A stretch of 64,000 nt of DNA from Hybos culiciformis (GCA_964007475.1 OZ023274.1:86695936-86759935); one strand, 5' to 3'; positions 36,130-52,086 are shown, counted from the stretch's first letter. Notes: generated by a model from the sequence alone, not told the origin. Numbers and translations: made by a program.

Positions 36130-39100
36130 CTTCAGTAAATAATAACAGGGATAAAAAAGGGATAAAAAAAAGGGAAACAAGGATATCGGATAGCGTACTT
36201 TAAATAATTAGACACATTAGATAGTACAATTGTTCAAGTGGCCGCTTCAAACTATAATATAGACATATATAGGATTGCAATGCAAATATGATAATGCATT
36301 CATTAATATCTAATTTTTGTTTTTATAGTATTTTTTAATTTCACTCTGAAATGAAATAATATTAGGTTGTCATTTGAATTTTAAATAATAAATAATTTAT
36401 ATTGTACATGTTTTTAACACCTATGTACACATGAATTTCAATTTCCTAGTGTTCTCTGCACCTGAAATAATATAACATAAGCACGCATTGCAATGCAGAG
36501 TTCAAAATATCATTACAAAAACTTATATCTAATATAATTCAAGAATTTTAGTGAAGGAATTCATGAAGCGTTTTTATACCGCTTCGTTTGAAACATTATA
36601 ATTTGTGCATTAGCTTAGAATAAGCTCAGTCGAAAAATAACTATATTATTTTTTCCAATAATTTAATCTAAAATCTCAAAAAAAAAAAAAATTGTTCCAT
36701 ATGCATAAAAACGAAATACATATTTTATAAATAGAGAAGAAATTACGACATTTTTATGACATAAATTTTTATGGGCAAAACATTTAACCTTTTGGTGTAT
36801 GATTTCTGTTTTTTTTTTATTTTGGGATATTTTTATATTTTTGAATAGTTTTTTGCCTTTAGAAACAAATTTGAATATCATTTTAGTGTTCTCTATTATT
36901 TATTAGAATTGAAAATTTAAAAATTTATTAAACTTATTTTGTATTTTAGAAAGACATGTTATGAATTAAAAAATCGGCAACTTATTTTATAACCTGCTGA
37001 GTATATTTATATGTATTTTTGATAATTACATTTTTAGCGACAATAATATTGAATAAGATTGAAAAAAAGAAGAATTCTGAAGTTTGGTTAGAAATTTTTT
37101 TCGTCGGCCTAGCTAGTAGGTTCGACCAAAACCGATTGGTTTTCATGTTCATTTTCATTTTAGTACTTTTAGTACACATAATATCTTTAGATTACAATGA
37201 AATATTTTTCAATCCATTAAGCTACATAATAAATGTATAGGTTATAAAGTTCATTTTTTTATTGGAATTTATTCGTTTCTTTTCAAAATATAAAGAAATA
37301 AAGTATATTTTCATTTCCGTTAAAGGTGAAACAATTGAAATTTTGAAAAAGGCAACATATATATACAATACATAAGCCATAGGAAGTTTTTGCTTGCTCT
37401 TGGCTATAAAATGACGTGATTTTAAATTGTTGAAAAAAAGTTTAAATTTGTTTGACAGGATTTGTTTTTCTTAAGAAATTCTTTTATTTTTATTATACTA
37501 TTATTGTTTTTGAATGTACATTGTGATAAGAAAATTTTATAAGACTTTTATATCTCAATTTCCAAATTTTAATTGTCAAATACAAAAAGTTTTGATAAAT
37601 TTTAATTTGTTTGCTGAATTTCTAATATCTTAGCATTTCCATATTTTAATACCTTGAAATTTTGGGTTTTGCTATTATATTAAACATTGATAATAATGAA
37701 TATTCTAAAAGTAAATAACTCGGCGAAACACCCAAAGTTTCCAGTTAACAAAAAAAATATTTCAACAATCGAAAAAGAAATTATGAAATTTGTTATCTTC
37801 GATTACATGCGTAGTGGTGTAGAAAATTTATTTAATTTAAAATGCCACAAATTTGTAATCTAGTACAAATAAATCAACTCCGCCCTATCAAGTTTAAACT
37901 GTTTCCCAACCTGAGTAGCTTGACTAACTATAACAAGAATTAGAATGAAGATAAGTCTAATAATTCCATTTTAGTTTACCTCTGGATTATTGAACAATTT
38001 TTGCCACAAAATTATTTGCCGGAAAAGTTCGTAAATTAATAAAAAAAATTAATAAATAATAAATTAATAGAATAATAAATTGTGAGTGTACTAAACAAAA
38101 ATCTTGTAAAAACCCTTAAATAAACTAAATCATTTTGACTAATTTTTTCAAAAAATAATTCACTTAAATTAAATCTACTAATCTCAAGTTTATAAATAAA
38201 TAAAAAATTCAAAAATCTAAAGAAACCATTCACAACTTTATAGGTATGTATACGTATTATGAAAATTAATTGCATAGCTCTATGGTGTGCTATGTTATTA
38301 TGGACAAAAAATGTGTTTCTATAATTTTAAATCAATAAAATTTTTATATTTAACATAAATAAGGTCAATACATTTAAATAAAGAATTATATTGCTAGGTA
38401 CTAAATCTTAAACTTAAGATTTTTATCTCTAAGTTTATTTTTATAATAGAATTTAAAATAAATTTAATGAAAAGATATTATGTGAATTGAGTATACTTGA
38501 TTAAGGAAATTATCTAATAATTAACTTATTGAAAAATATGTTCTTGTTAAAATAACTAAAGGAATATAAATTTAATTTGTCGGCATACATAATTATTTGA
38601 TTAATAATATTATTATTATATTTAGAAAATATGAAGAATAAGATAGAACAAATAATGTTGTATGTTGTATTTTATGATAAAAGTAACTATACATTGTTTA
38701 CTTTTTGCAGTTATCAAATTGTGAGACATCATTATTTGATTACTCTTATTTTTTAAAGTTTATTATATTTATTATATTATTATTATATTATTATTATTAT
38801 GTTATTATTAATATTGTTTAATAGTGGAAAAGAAATTATTCTGTTATAATTAACTTTATAACTATATAGGTCTAATTAAGTTGTTTTAAAAAATTGAACA
38901 AATTTTTCTGAATAATCCAAAGTAAAATACTGTAGATACTTCAGGACAGAAAAAATTATTAAAAATGTGTCACAGAATAAATTTTTTATTTAAAAGTATT
39001 TAATTGTAATTTAATAAAATATTGTAGGTATTTCAGACAATAAATCAAAAACAAAACACGAAACATAAAATTACACTAGGTATAAATATAATAATGTTAA

Positions 39101-40633
39101 TAATGCAAATTAATAATCTTTAATAATTTTTTAGCCTCAGTTTTATTTCAAAAAATATTTACAACTATGTTACTTCTACTTTGATATTTGTCGCCATAAG
39201 GATATAAAATTGCTTCTTCTACCTTTGAAGAATTTTTCGATCTAATAATACATGTGTACTAAGAAGTTGTCTATAGTTCTTCAAATTTGAAAATGACTAC
39301 AAGCTTAGAGAAATTGTCAATAATGAAAAAAAACGTCATAAGAAAACAAAAATTCGATTTGGTTACATTATACAATATTTTTGCAATTATTTATTTAAAT
39401 TTTAAATACAAATCTGTACCTAAAAATATATATCTAGATCTCTATAAATAAATCTAGGAGCAGCATAACAAAAAACAGCCTTGCAATCTATTTTAATTTT
39501 CATTATTTTGTCGCATAAATTAATTTCTGTAAATAGAAAACATAATTTGAAATAAAAAACAAATATTAAACTAATGATCTAATTTGCCAATTATGAAGAA
39601 CAATCAGGATTTGCAATTGGCGCCCTTTTTGATCAACTTTGTTCTGTTAAATTTTTTCCTATAATGCAAGGACAAAATTATCAATATTTTAAAATGGTAA
39701 TAAGGTGGTGGAGGTTTTTTCATTCAAAAAGAAGATTATAAAATAATACACCCAAAACTCTATCCATATATTTTGTAAATTCATATAAAAGAATGATGTA
39801 AAAGTTTTTTTTTCATCTGAATAAAACTGAATTTGAGATAAAAAATTTCAGTTTCCAAGAGCATAATCAATTCAATTTTATATTTAAATAATGGGTTGAG
39901 GTTGAGGTATGACATAACAACGGAAACTCAAAGCATAAAATGCATAAATATATAAATAGAAAAATTATCTTTTTTCCTTAGTTTTTTTTTTCTAACTATT
40001 GTTCATAATTCACATTATATGATTGCACATTGTATAGTTATGGTAAAGCTTCCAAACAGATAAATTTATATTTTTTGTAAACAATTTTTTTGTTACGAAT
40101 TAAATACAGAACGAATAACAAAAAAATTCTTAGAAGTGACGAAAAAGAAAATCGATTTACTTTATTTATTTTGCGAACCTTAGTTATGGTGTGATATTTT
40201 ATTATGAATTTCTCACCCAGAAATACCTGAAGTGGAGAACAATAAAAAATATATATAGAGATGCAAATTAATCACATTTTGTTACAAATTGAAATTAAAA
40301 GTTAAATAAAAAACTATAACAAAGAACTGGCTCATTAGAAAAAAAGAATTGCTTTATAGTTCTGATGTGAATTAAATTTTCTTGGCTGTACACTATTTTC
40401 AAATAATTTTCTGTTAATTTAAAATAATTCTATTTTTTTCTTTTTCAGAGGATGTCTCAATTTATGAATTAACTTTAATTTAGAATTTATAAAATCCAAA
40501 CTCATCACAGTAAAATAAAAAAATGTATTGTATATGGACATGAACCCGGTTTTAATAAGTATTTTGTTTTAAAATACTGTCGCACTTAAAATTTTTTTAG
40601 GCTTGTACAATCGACTCATCGACAGCCTTATAC
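36130..40633. other. A/T-rich sequence, possibly an intron of the candidate membrane-protein gene
   Basis: No recognised feature. Composition is slightly less extreme near 37060-37150 and 37870-37930 without a convincing reading frame. Confidence 0.4.
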
Positions 40634-40715
40634 CTTAACGCATTTTCAAATTCCAGTCCGCATTCTTGAGTACAATTGAGAGCAAACAGTTCAAATCCTT
40701 GGAAACAATCAGGTG
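40634..40715 (-). CDS. candidate internal exon, Cys-containing loop
   Basis: The minus strand from AG (40716-40717) to AAG|GTATAA is open and encodes PDCFQGFELFALNCTQEC followed by GLEFENAL. There are three cysteines, an N-glycosylation site (NCT) and acidic residues, as in an extracellular loop before a final membrane span. It carries two bases at its start and two at its end, fitting the neighbours at 43093 and 35988. The sequence upstream of the acceptor is purine-rich, which is a weakness. If the donor is not used, the frame continues 12 codons to a TAA at 40597-40599 and would be a terminal exon. Confidence 0.36.
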
Positions 40716-40821
40716 CTTAAAGTTTCTTTTCTTATTTTCACTGTGGAAAATATTAAAACATTTAAAATACATAAATTTGGGATGGAAATAATTTAGACAC
40801 TGGACAGGCTTTGTTGGGATG

Positions 40822-40868
40822 TAGGGATGAGGGATGAGTCAAAAACGGTAGGGATGAGTCAAAAACGG
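40822..40868. repeat. 19-bp tandem duplication
   Basis: AGGGATGAGTCAAAAACGG occurs twice with one base between, preceded by a partial third copy. A (GGAC)n run follows at about 40879-40890. Confidence 0.88.
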
Positions 40869-43092
40869 CGAACGATGAACGGACGGACGGACATACCAAT
40901 AAACTGAAATCACATTTTCCAGTTTTCTTTTTTAATTTTAATTTGAAAGCGGACTAATTGGGAAACAATTTATTGTTATTTCAGTACATAGAAATATTTG
41001 TTAGAAGGAATATCGTAAGTAAAAATAAATTAAATTCTTACAAGGTACTTTGTTCTATTCATATTTTATTTATATTTTTTTTAATTTTTGTAATCATCCA
41101 ACAAGTTGTTAGTTTTTTGTTTTATTACTATGCGAACTCTTTAAATTTTCTAAGTGATATCACTGAAACTGAAGGTCATTTATTTTATTAATGGAAAAAA
41201 TTATAATTTTTTTTTTTTGTGGGAACAACTTCACCCTAAAATCATGAATATTGTTCTATAAAAGTAGGTATAAAGTAAAAGTAGGTATAAACACAACAAA
41301 ATACAATGTTTTAAGTAGCAAAATATTTTTCAAGAAACTGATTTTGTGTTAAAAAATTTATGATAAATAGACAAATTTTGATTAATTATTATAATAAACT
41401 CGACATTATTAAAGATCTATTTCTTCCTACAATAAATATTTTTCTTTTATGATCCCTTACTTTGTCATTTAATGTCGTCATATAGTTCCGGCCATTTAGA
41501 ATATTACTATAAATGGCTTTTAATTTGACATAAATATGTTTTCTATCCGAATTTAATTTTTCATAAAATTAAACTTAAAAAAATAATCATTAAATAGTCG
41601 GACCTATTATTTTTCAATCAACAGTTTCAACACTGGATTAACGTTGATATGAATATGTATATAAATATTTATGTTTTATTCAAAATAGTATATTCAGAAA
41701 GCTCACTATCAAATCCTCATAAACAGAAGAGAAATAAAATATTTTTAATGCCAATAAGGCTTATTGTTAATACTATTAATTTTATCAAAATATATATTGT
41801 AATGAAATTTCATTTTCATTTCCATTATTATTTTCCTGGCATCAAATATTACCGGTAAGCTTCTTCAAAATTCAAACCTTTAAGCCATTTCCTGTAAATT
41901 ATGTTTGTAGATCAAACAAAGAAAAACAAATAAATATAAATAATCCTAAATTCCTCAATCATTGTAGAAACAAAATAAAAGTATGAAATTTTTAAAGTAG
42001 AATATCCACATTTTAAGTTATTAAAAAATATTTTTTTTTAAATAGGAAAAGAAAATTCTTCTACAGAAACCAAAATAAAACCCTTATACTTTCAAATACA
42101 ATAGGGTTATATCGTCATGCCATTCATGCGATGTCTCCTTAATCATGTTAATAGCTGTGCTTATAAAGGCTGTTAACTGATGCGAAGATCAAACATCAGA
42201 ATAGGTTAAATATTGTTGCCATGCAAATACTACAATGTATAATGTTTTGGCTTGAGCTTTATAACTTTTACTTTTTCATAGTGGCTAAATGTATTTTAGA
42301 AGTGAATTTTTTTTTATATATTTTTGATCAAAGAGTTATTCTCAGAACAAAAGAAAATTGTTTATCCAAAAATATTCATTCAAATGGAAAATTTTCATAA
42401 AAACAAAAATATTCATAAAAAAAAAAATTCTACATGATGTAATTTTAAATTAATGATTTTATTATAATTTTGTACATTTTATCAAGAATCAAGTGAAATG
42501 TTTGTATATTAAATTTTTCTTTTTTCCATTTTTACCTCTTTTGAATTTGAACACAGAAAGATATTATATTTGCTAAGCCAGCAAAAAAAAAAAATATTAT
42601 TTATGATTACATTCCTTTAATTTATTGGATCTTGAATAAAATAAATTTTAAAAGAGATTATACTTATGCAAAGAAGAAAAATGTTTTTCTTTAAATTTAT
42701 AAGAATTTTTCTCTTTCAAATTTAATTCTTAGATTTTCAAAGATTTTCTTGGACTTAATTTGTTTGGTATAAGAAAAAGGACAATGGGCTTAAAGAAAAA
42801 TATATACATTTGCCTTACGGTTTCAATTTATTTTAAAAATTTATTTTATATTTTTGAATAAACATTATTTGAAATCTTATTTTGCAGTAAAATAGTTAAG
42901 TACCAGTATTTGAGAAATCGTTAGTTATATTAGTTATTATTAGTTAGTTGGTTAAACATCGAGTTAAGTTTATTGCTTCGTATTATTTCCCAGAATTATT
43001 CTTTTTCATTATAAAATCATCAACTTTAGGACGGAAATGTTGTTTAAGTGAAATCTCAAATTTAAGCAAATAAACTCAGCATTTCACATTAC
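40869..43092. other. A/T-rich sequence without recognised feature
   Basis: Homopolymer and simple A/T sequence. Short ORFs (for example 40958-41191 plus) look like chance. Confidence 0.4.
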
Positions 43093-43192
43093 CAGAATTT
43101 GCTTTGTTCTTATGTTGTCTACTGCCTTTAAAATCAAACATTCTACGATCAAAATTACGTCGAAATGGTATTCTGTTCCAAATCACATAGAC
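43093..43192 (-). CDS. candidate internal exon, basic loop
   Basis: Minus strand: 33 codons plus one base between ATTATTAG and TCTG|GTAATG. The peptide begins VYVIWNRIPFRRNF, continues DRRMFDFKGSRQHKNKANS, and is strongly basic like a cytoplasmic segment after a membrane helix. The single trailing G makes an Ala codon with the next candidate exon at 40634-40715. Base composition is less A/T-rich than its surroundings. The acceptor has a poor pyrimidine tract. A start at the internal Met (MFDFKGSR) is an alternative. The plus strand also has an open frame here that I judge less likely. Confidence 0.32.
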
Positions 43193-46100
43193 CTAATAAT
43201 TCATGGAGATCGTCTCTAATAGCAGGTACGTATAGAGAAATTTTTAATGAATAGATTAAATTTGATTTTGTAATTAATTTTTCGTCAATTACAGTTTTAC
43301 AATATAAAAGAAAATTTATTTTATATCTGACCAAAATACTATTAGTAAATCTTCTTATTATAACTGACCGATAACTTAAACATTCAAATCAAATGTTCAA
43401 AATACCCAATACTTCCAACTAAAATATACACAATTTGAATATTCCCTTTGGAATTTTACTTATTAAACTTTTTTCTTTCATAAAATACTCAAAATTCTAA
43501 TACTAATAAATTTTTATATACCATTTCTTACCAACAATGTATGAATAAGTTTTGAGATAATAATATCCCAAAAAAATGTCAACTTAATATAAAAATCAAC
43601 TCAATTTAACTTGTCAACAAAAAAAAAAAAAAAAACAGAAGATGATAACTGGAATAAAATTTGTATAAAAATTTTCAGAAAAAAAATTTTCTTTACAAAA
43701 ATATTCCAATGTGAAAACAAAAACATAAAAGATTTGTAGACTTTCACAAAATTAGGAAAATTAAGTTAAAGTGATTCTTTAACTTTTCATTAAAAAAGTT
43801 CTTGATTTTTTAATTTATTCTGCATAACTTTTTGCCTTAAAAAATATTTTGTATTTAAGTATTTTGTATATTTTGAAAGAAAAAAAAAATCACATAAATA
43901 GTATATATATTTTTTATTTATATTAAAAAAAATTATAGGAATAAAGAAAAATGAATTATTTATAGATTTTGTCTCCAATTTTTTGTGCTGTTGATTTAAT
44001 TAAAAAAAATTACATAATTTGAATATTTTTGATGTTGAATAATTGAAAAATAAGGATTTCAATATAAATTTATCACTTAACAAAAATAAGATAAACAATT
44101 AATTTCAATCAATTTTCTTCCTAATTAACTTTTTAAAATACGAATAATGTTAATTATACTTAACTCATTATTAACTTATTTAAATAAACTTGAAAACAAA
44201 CAGTAAAAAAACTATAAAATATGAATATAACATAAATAATCTACCTATGTTCTGCTGGGTGGTAAAAACGAAATTTTCTTTTTTTTAATTTCAATGTTAA
44301 TCTCGATCAGCATTTATAAACTTTATTATCAAAAAATTCTCAAAAGATAATTCATTAAGTCAAAATCAATTGATTTGTATATTCAAGTAAAGTAGTCTTA
44401 ACATATTTCCTGGGATTATCCCAGTTTTAAAGCTTGTCACGAAAACCCGATCTGTATATGACATTATGTTGAACTCTGCAGTTTATTAATTAAATCAGTT
44501 TTGTCTTTATATTTACCTAAAACGCAAATGTATAGCTTATAGTAATACATCATGTCGTACACTGTCTTTTCTGTTCAAATTTGTTGAATTGTTTATTGAA
44601 ATGGATATCGGTATTTAAAAAAGATATTTTGTTATGGCAAAAAAAGTTAAAAAATTATTTTCTCGAATTAAAACTTGAGTAAAATAATTAAATATAATTT
44701 AAAAAAAAAAACTGAAATTAATCTTTGCATTTTTTGGTTATGTAGAAAAATAAGTTTTTTCTGTTTTATTTTGTCCTTGATCCATGAAATTTAGAGATGG
44801 TTTTAAACCGTTGGACGCAGGATTTATTTTTTAAGTAAGTTTATAATCTCTTGAAAACTATGTTCTAATGTACTATAAATCTATCATTTAAAATCAGTTT
44901 TCAAAATCTTGTTATTATACACTTTTCTCGCTAATAATTTAGCAGTTTCCTTGTGCCTCAATAATATTTATGGTAAAAAAAATTGTAATGATAGGAAAAA
45001 TCATATATTTAAATATTCAAAAATTAAAAATTAGGAAAAAAAATTATCCAAAAATTTTTTTTTTATATACTAAAATATTATATAATTAATGAACCTTATT
45101 ATAAGCTTTATCTCAAGCAAAATTTATATTAGATCGCTTAAATTTAAATTAATATTAAATGTTTGGTAAATAAATCCCTGTAACAAAATAACAGAAAATT
45201 TGAATGACAGATTGATGGTAATTTTTTTTTTATTTTAATGAAAATAAAACTGAGATCGACAGAGGTTTTTTTTTTCAATTTGTCTTGATTTTTTTTTTTT
45301 TTTGTTTTTGTTTTATGTTTGGCTAACATTAAACATGAAGAATACGTATAATTTGTCCCTTCTAAATGAGGGATAAGGTGATAAAATTATACAAAATAAA
45401 TACCTAATTATAAATTTTTAATTAAAAATGGAAACAAAATTATAATAAATTATGGGTTTATTTTTATGTGAAAAACAGAAAAAAAAAAAAAACAGAAGAT
45501 ATAATAATTAGGGCGGCCCGAGGTGACATAGTTTTTCCCTGTGATTTGGCCACTTTTGATATGAAAAGAAATATTTTTTTAAATTAATATTAACAGGTAA
45601 TTTATTTATATAAATTTTTTTTTTTGCAGAAAAAACATTCTCCAAAAATAATTAAATTTTTTTACCTTTACCTTAAATATTATTAATATTTTTTTTATAT
45701 GTATCATACATACTGTGTAAATATCATAAATTTCGTTAAAATATACTTATTAAAAAAAAAAAAAAAAAAACAAAACAAAACGAGTAAAAATAAAAATAAA
45801 TAAAAACAATTGAGGAGTTGACCTAGAAATTGAAATGTTTATAAATAAAACTATTATACCATGTGTGACGTTACTATATTAAATGTAACTAATATTTTGT
45901 TCAATAATGTTAATATAGAGAAAATTTAGAAATTTTAGTTTTTTCAAGGATAACTTATGAACGCGGTTGTAATTTCATTTTCAATATAAATAAAGTACAT
46001 TTACATATATATGTACATGTACATATGAATTTTTGAATCAATTTGTAAATAAAAACATAAATCATTATGGTGGCATATTATCAGTATAAATATCTTCTAT

Positions 46101-49100
46101 AGATTTGAACTGTTATTAAAAACTGTTATTAAATATTAAAATAAAGAAATTGATTTTAATGATCATAGTAATAGAATGCTCATTAATAATATAGTTTGCG
46201 TGAGAACATATTAACACATTCAACATATAACTACAATTGTTTTTAATTTTTGAAGAAAAAATGTTGGTCTGTCAAATTCAAATACATAAAAAAAAAAACT
46301 TAAAACTTTATTTAATTTTCTAATGTAATAAAATAAAATAAATGTATTTACTTTATAATTAATATTATTAAATTAAATCCGAAAAAGAGAAACTATGTTT
46401 TGTAAATAACCGGAAAAAAGAAAATTATAAAAGAAAACTTAAAATCCGGTTTGAATTATGTTCTTGTTTATCTTGTGGTACCAACTAAGCAAGGTTGTTT
46501 AACGCTGAATGTCAACGACGACCAGTATCATATAATATACGAATTTTTTAAAACTTCAAATTTCTTGACAGCATTGATAATAAAAGTTTTCTTCACCATT
46601 TAAGAATATTTCAAAAACTCTATAATACATTCTATTACATTCATGGGAAAATGTTTTTTTTTTTTTTTTAAACAAAATAAAATAAAATAAATTATTTTTC
46701 TTTAACTAAATTATGCATTTTTAAAACCAATAAATTTATAATGATGATGATAATGTCCCCTGAATAAATTTTTTATTGACACAAAATATGACATTTAGTA
46801 CATTATGAAAATTTCATAAAGGAATGAAAAAAAAAAAAAAAAAACAATAAATATTTATTTATATGTTTGTATAATATTATTGAAAAATAAATAACATCTG
46901 CATCAAGCAAAAAATAATAAATTTTACGAAATTCAAGTAAAAAAAAAAAAAAATTTTTTTATTAGCGTTATTAATTCTCTTTTTAACTTTTTTTTTTTGT
47001 TGTTTTATGTGTTTTCTTCATTTTGTGTGTAGTATTTTGGAAAAATAAAATATTTACCTTTTTTTTTATTTATTTACATATTTTTTTTTTTTGTTTGTTT
47101 TATTTTCATCTATATGTAATTTATTTTTTTTTTCTCAGTGTAATCCATAAAATTGATATTTATTGCAAATCCCAGTTGTGTGTTTATTTTTTTTTTTTCT
47201 TTCTTTCTATTTAGATAAAGAATAAATTTTATTTTAGCACAAAAATTAAATATATATACTAAGTAATTTTATATATATACATATATATATTTTTTTTTCT
47301 TTCGAAAATTGTTTTATTTTTATTTTTTTTATTTTAAGGAAAAATAAAAGACACAGAATTAGGCCAATATATATTTATATTTTATATATATATATTTTAT
47401 TTTTAATTTTTTTCTTTTTTACTCGATTTAAAAGTTCCTGGATATTTATTTATTTATTTATTAATTTTTTTTTTCTAATTTAAAATTTTTATAGGAAGAT
47501 AATCAATAATTCTTATTTTTTAAATAATTTTTTTTTTGTAATAAATTCTTATTTTAAATACGATTTTTTAATAACATTCTCTGAAATATGTTTACACCAA
47601 ATTGCAATGACACTTCAATTGCTTTTTAACTGAAAATAAAGCAAAAATTGATAGAAAGACAGTTAACAAAAAAAAAAAAGAAGTGTTTTGGAAGAATGAA
47701 TATTTTTTATATATATAATTTATTTTTAAACTTTGACGTATATACCTAATATTTATTTAATTTTTTTTTGATTTTATTTCTTTTTTTAGGTTTCCATGAT
47801 GCGATTTGTGTGTTAAAAATATTTTTAATATAATATTTTAGATCATAAATGCGTAAATTTAAAAGAAAATTTTTATTATTATTTTTTAATTTATATAAGC
47901 TTTTTTTTTTTGTAATTAGCAATTTTTAAATCTTTTTTTTTTTTGCTATTATAAAATTATTATTCTAATTTATTTTCTTCTTTTTTTTTTTGGATAACAA
48001 ATTCACTAAATAATATTTATAATTTTTTTCTAATATTTTTATTATATATATATGTACAAATATTTTATATAGGCTTCAAAATTATTTTCGATTTTAAAAA
48101 TATTGCTATTGAAATTCTATTTTTATTTTTTTTTTAATTAAGGGGTTTTATTTTTTTTTTTTAACTTTATTTATATTTAAATGAAAATAATTTTTCTATA
48201 TTTTTAACTAACTATGTGTTATATATATATATTTTTTTTAAGTTATTTAAATTTATTTTATAATAATAATATTCTCATTTTACTATCTAAATTTTAGAAA
48301 TAATTTTGGAATTTTTTATTATTTATTGATTTGTTTTTTTTTTTTTTTAAATATTATTAACATTAATATATGTAGTACTGCTAATTGAAATTAGAATAAA
48401 AAAAGATATATTATACGTTTAGTTTATATATTATTACAATATATACATTATAAATTATTGTATTATATAAATATATATGTACATTATTATAATAATATTT
48501 TAATTGTGGTCATTTTGGTAAAAATAAATATGTATACATTAAAAATAAAATCATTAATAAAAAAAAAATTATGTTGTAAAGGATTCTAGAATTTTAAATA
48601 ATTCTTAAATTTCAGTAAAATATACTGTTTTATTTCAGTTAGAATATAAGGTTAGTTTGTCCGAAGAAAATACTTTAAATATTCACTGGAATAATAAATA
48701 TTTATTATCAAATCCTTATTTGTACAAAGCGGTTTTGAAATTTGAAATTTATTAATTTGTTCAAAATTTTAATGAACGTTTTCTGGAAATTTTGTTTAAT
48801 ACAGATTTTCCGAATTAACAAAATGACTTCCACAAATAAAACTTATATTAATAAACTACTTATTTATCTTTTCTTAATACTTTTCGAATTTTATTTTCTA
48901 TATTTTTATAGAAACTATAAGCCAAATGGTCTTTATTTTAGTTTTCAATATTTAATTAATTATTATTTTTAATTTTCTTTTCTGCTATTTAGTTGTAACT
49001 ACTTTTATTGTGATTTTATATTTATTTTTTTCCGTTTCGCGCATTGACTTTTCGAAAATAGGCAAAAAAAAAAAAAGAAGAAATTACGCAGACGCAATTA

Positions 49101-51956
49101 AATTTTTAATAATAAATATATTTTTTTTTAATTTTAAATTTTTATAGTTTTTAACATTTATTAAGGTATTTTCCTATTATCTTCTGTTTTTGTCATTTAT
49201 CCAAAATTATTAAATCTTAAATCGATTTAATTAAACTTTTAAATTTTTTTTTAAGTTAAATTTTAAGTTCAGTTTAATTAAATTTTATACATAAGAGGTT
49301 CTTAAATATTTATATACCTATATATATATATTTTTTATTGTATGTTTATGTTATGTTTATATCATGCAACACAAAAATGCATTCCCAAGATTGTATGAAC
49401 ATTGCTTGAAAAGATTTTATTAAATTGAAAATTGTTTTATTTAATTATTTTAATAATTCATTTTCTAAAATTTATAAATATAAATTTATGTTTAAATTTT
49501 CATATAAATTTTAAACGATTTCTAAATATATATATGTAGTTTATTTGATATTATTATTATTTTATTTTATTTTTTTTAACTTTTAGAAATATTAAAATAT
49601 GAATTATTAATGGTCATAACTTCTTTTTTCATTCTTAATTTTTATTATATTTTAAAATGTATATATTCTTTCTTTTTCAATAGTAATAAACATTTATTTA
49701 CATTATTTATAGATATGTATATTCGTATATACATATATATAGGTTAAAGGTTAAGTAGATGGATTACTGGTTTATATATCTATATTTTTTTTTTTTTTTC
49801 AATTTCACATAGAAATACAATATGTTTTATTATGTACAATATTTATATGTAAATTTTTTTTATTACACATATATACATAGTTTTCAACTTAGTTGTTGTT
49901 GTTGTATCATTTTAATAACAATTTTTTTTTTTTTTTTATATAAATAAATAATTAAAAATTAATTTTTTTTTTCTTTCTATATGTATATTACCCGCACGAC
50001 GATACAAAAACTACAGGCCATCATGCCTTTAGAATAGTTTGTCGGCTACTGGTTAATATGAAAAAATTTCTTATATGCTAAAAAAAAAATTAATACAGAA
50101 GAAAACTTAATATTCCTCATGATTCAGTTTGCCCCTGTGATGTATTTTCGAAAATAACCGATTCGAGAAACATGTATCCAAGGAATTACGCTTTTTTTTT
50201 GCATCAATTGACGTAATTATTTCGAAATTGACGATATAAATCAGTCAGACGAGAAAAAAAAAGGATATTATAAATACATGTATATATTATGTACTATACC
50301 TATTTAATATTATAATTTATGTATATGTTTCATGTTCGTATTTAAATGTATTTAAATGTATGTTAAATTATTAACGATATATTTATTTTGTTTATTTTAT
50401 GATTTAAAAATATGATTTCATAAAATTCGAATCGATGACTGTAAATAACAAAGATTTATAAGGGCTTAAAATTAAAATTTTCAAAACAATATTGGTAAAC
50501 TTGATGTCAAGATGTTTTTAATTAATAAGATAAGATATAATACAAGATGAAAATAATTCTCTGGAAATTTGGCGGGATTCGTATATTCATATATTATAAT
50601 ATTCATATATTATATATTATCCTTGAAAACTGTATAGTATCGAGTAAATTTTAAATTTTATATACGATACTTTTCAATTCAAATTCCCATAACATTCGCT
50701 ACAATTTTATTCTTAAATTTCGTCCAGTATCACTATAATAAATACCTGCCTTCGCTTATAAAATATTTTGTTTTAATTTGTTTCATAAATTCATATCATA
50801 ACCTTTATTTTTGAATAAATAACATCGAGATAATCTAAATATTTATCTGCAGGTAAACATAAAAAAATATATATTTAAAAGAAATTCTCTAAAAAAAAAT
50901 TTCCTTTATTTATTGTTCTGCTGCGTTTTCCAAAATGTTTATACCTACTGCAACCAATATTTTCACATTTTGTTTTTTTTTTTTTCGATATTATCTAAAT
51001 GCAAATTTTCTCGTTTTGTGTTTTTTTAAGGGGAATTTTTCTTTTGAACCATCTTCGAAATGCAAAAGCTTAATATAATTTTCGTCATGACCTAGGAATC
51101 CTTTATTCGATAACACTGTTGCATGCATCTTTTTGTTCATTATTATCACATTTAATCAATCAAAACAATCGAACATTATGTTTTCTTTAAGAATTTAATT
51201 TAGAATTTAATTTTTTTTTTGTTTTTTCGTTATTTTTGATTTTGTTTATTTACGATTATGATTTTCCATAACGAAATCATACCATAATTGAATATTATAT
51301 GAAAAAAAATTTCTATGTAAAAACCAAAAATAACATTAACTAGATTAATGAATTAGAATAGAAAGCAATATTTATACAAGGACAACGCATGACTGATTGT
51401 GTGTTGAACTCTATTTAGTGCGAAGGGGAAGCTTTTATAATTTAAGCTTTTTTTTTCTTGTTTTGGTATTGTATAAAAATTAATAACAAACTGAATTTTA
51501 ACCACATGTTTCTTATTTTATGTCAACATTATTTAAATATAACTATCGATGTAGGTACAAAAAAATTTTCCTTTAAAAATAAATACATAATAAAAATTAA
51601 TTGATTTTCAAACTTATTTTTAAATAGTACAGAATTTCTAAAATTCAAAATCCTAAAAATGCTAGATTTTTTTTTCTTATATAAAAATCGAATAGAAGCT
51701 AAAAATTGAAAATTGTAAAAATGTTTATAATAATAAATAAAATTAAATGGTTAACAAAAGTTATTAAAAAATATAATTTATTAATGATTTTTTGAAAACT
51801 TGAAATCCGAACTTTTTCTCCTTATATTGTATATATAATATACTATATTTTATAGCTCATAGTCAAAGATAATACTTTATTTATTAGTTTAATGGACTTA
51901 TAACACTTTTAAGTTTTTTCGCTTTGCAGACAAATAAGTGTTATAGTCCTTAAAGT
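43193..51956. other. extremely A/T-rich sequence
   Basis: No gene recognised. From about 46.9 to 50 kb the plus strand is dominated by T-runs and TATA/TATT repeats. The few less A/T-rich spots (45513-45555, 46475-46535, 49990-50045, 51060-51130) gave no convincing frame with splice sites. Confidence 0.45.
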
Positions 51957-52086
51957 TACACAGAAAAAAATTTGCTCGTACTAATAACTAAATAATTCGT
52001 TAAAATCAACGAAAAATTCGTTATTTTGGCTACAACGAACATTTCGTTGAAAAAAGCTCGTAGTTCGTTAAAAAAGTTCGTTATAC

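Noticed and set aside
44410..44430. Palindrome CTGGGATTATCCCAG as an operator-like site
   Set aside because: A single short palindrome in a large intergenic region with no neighbouring promoter or gene.
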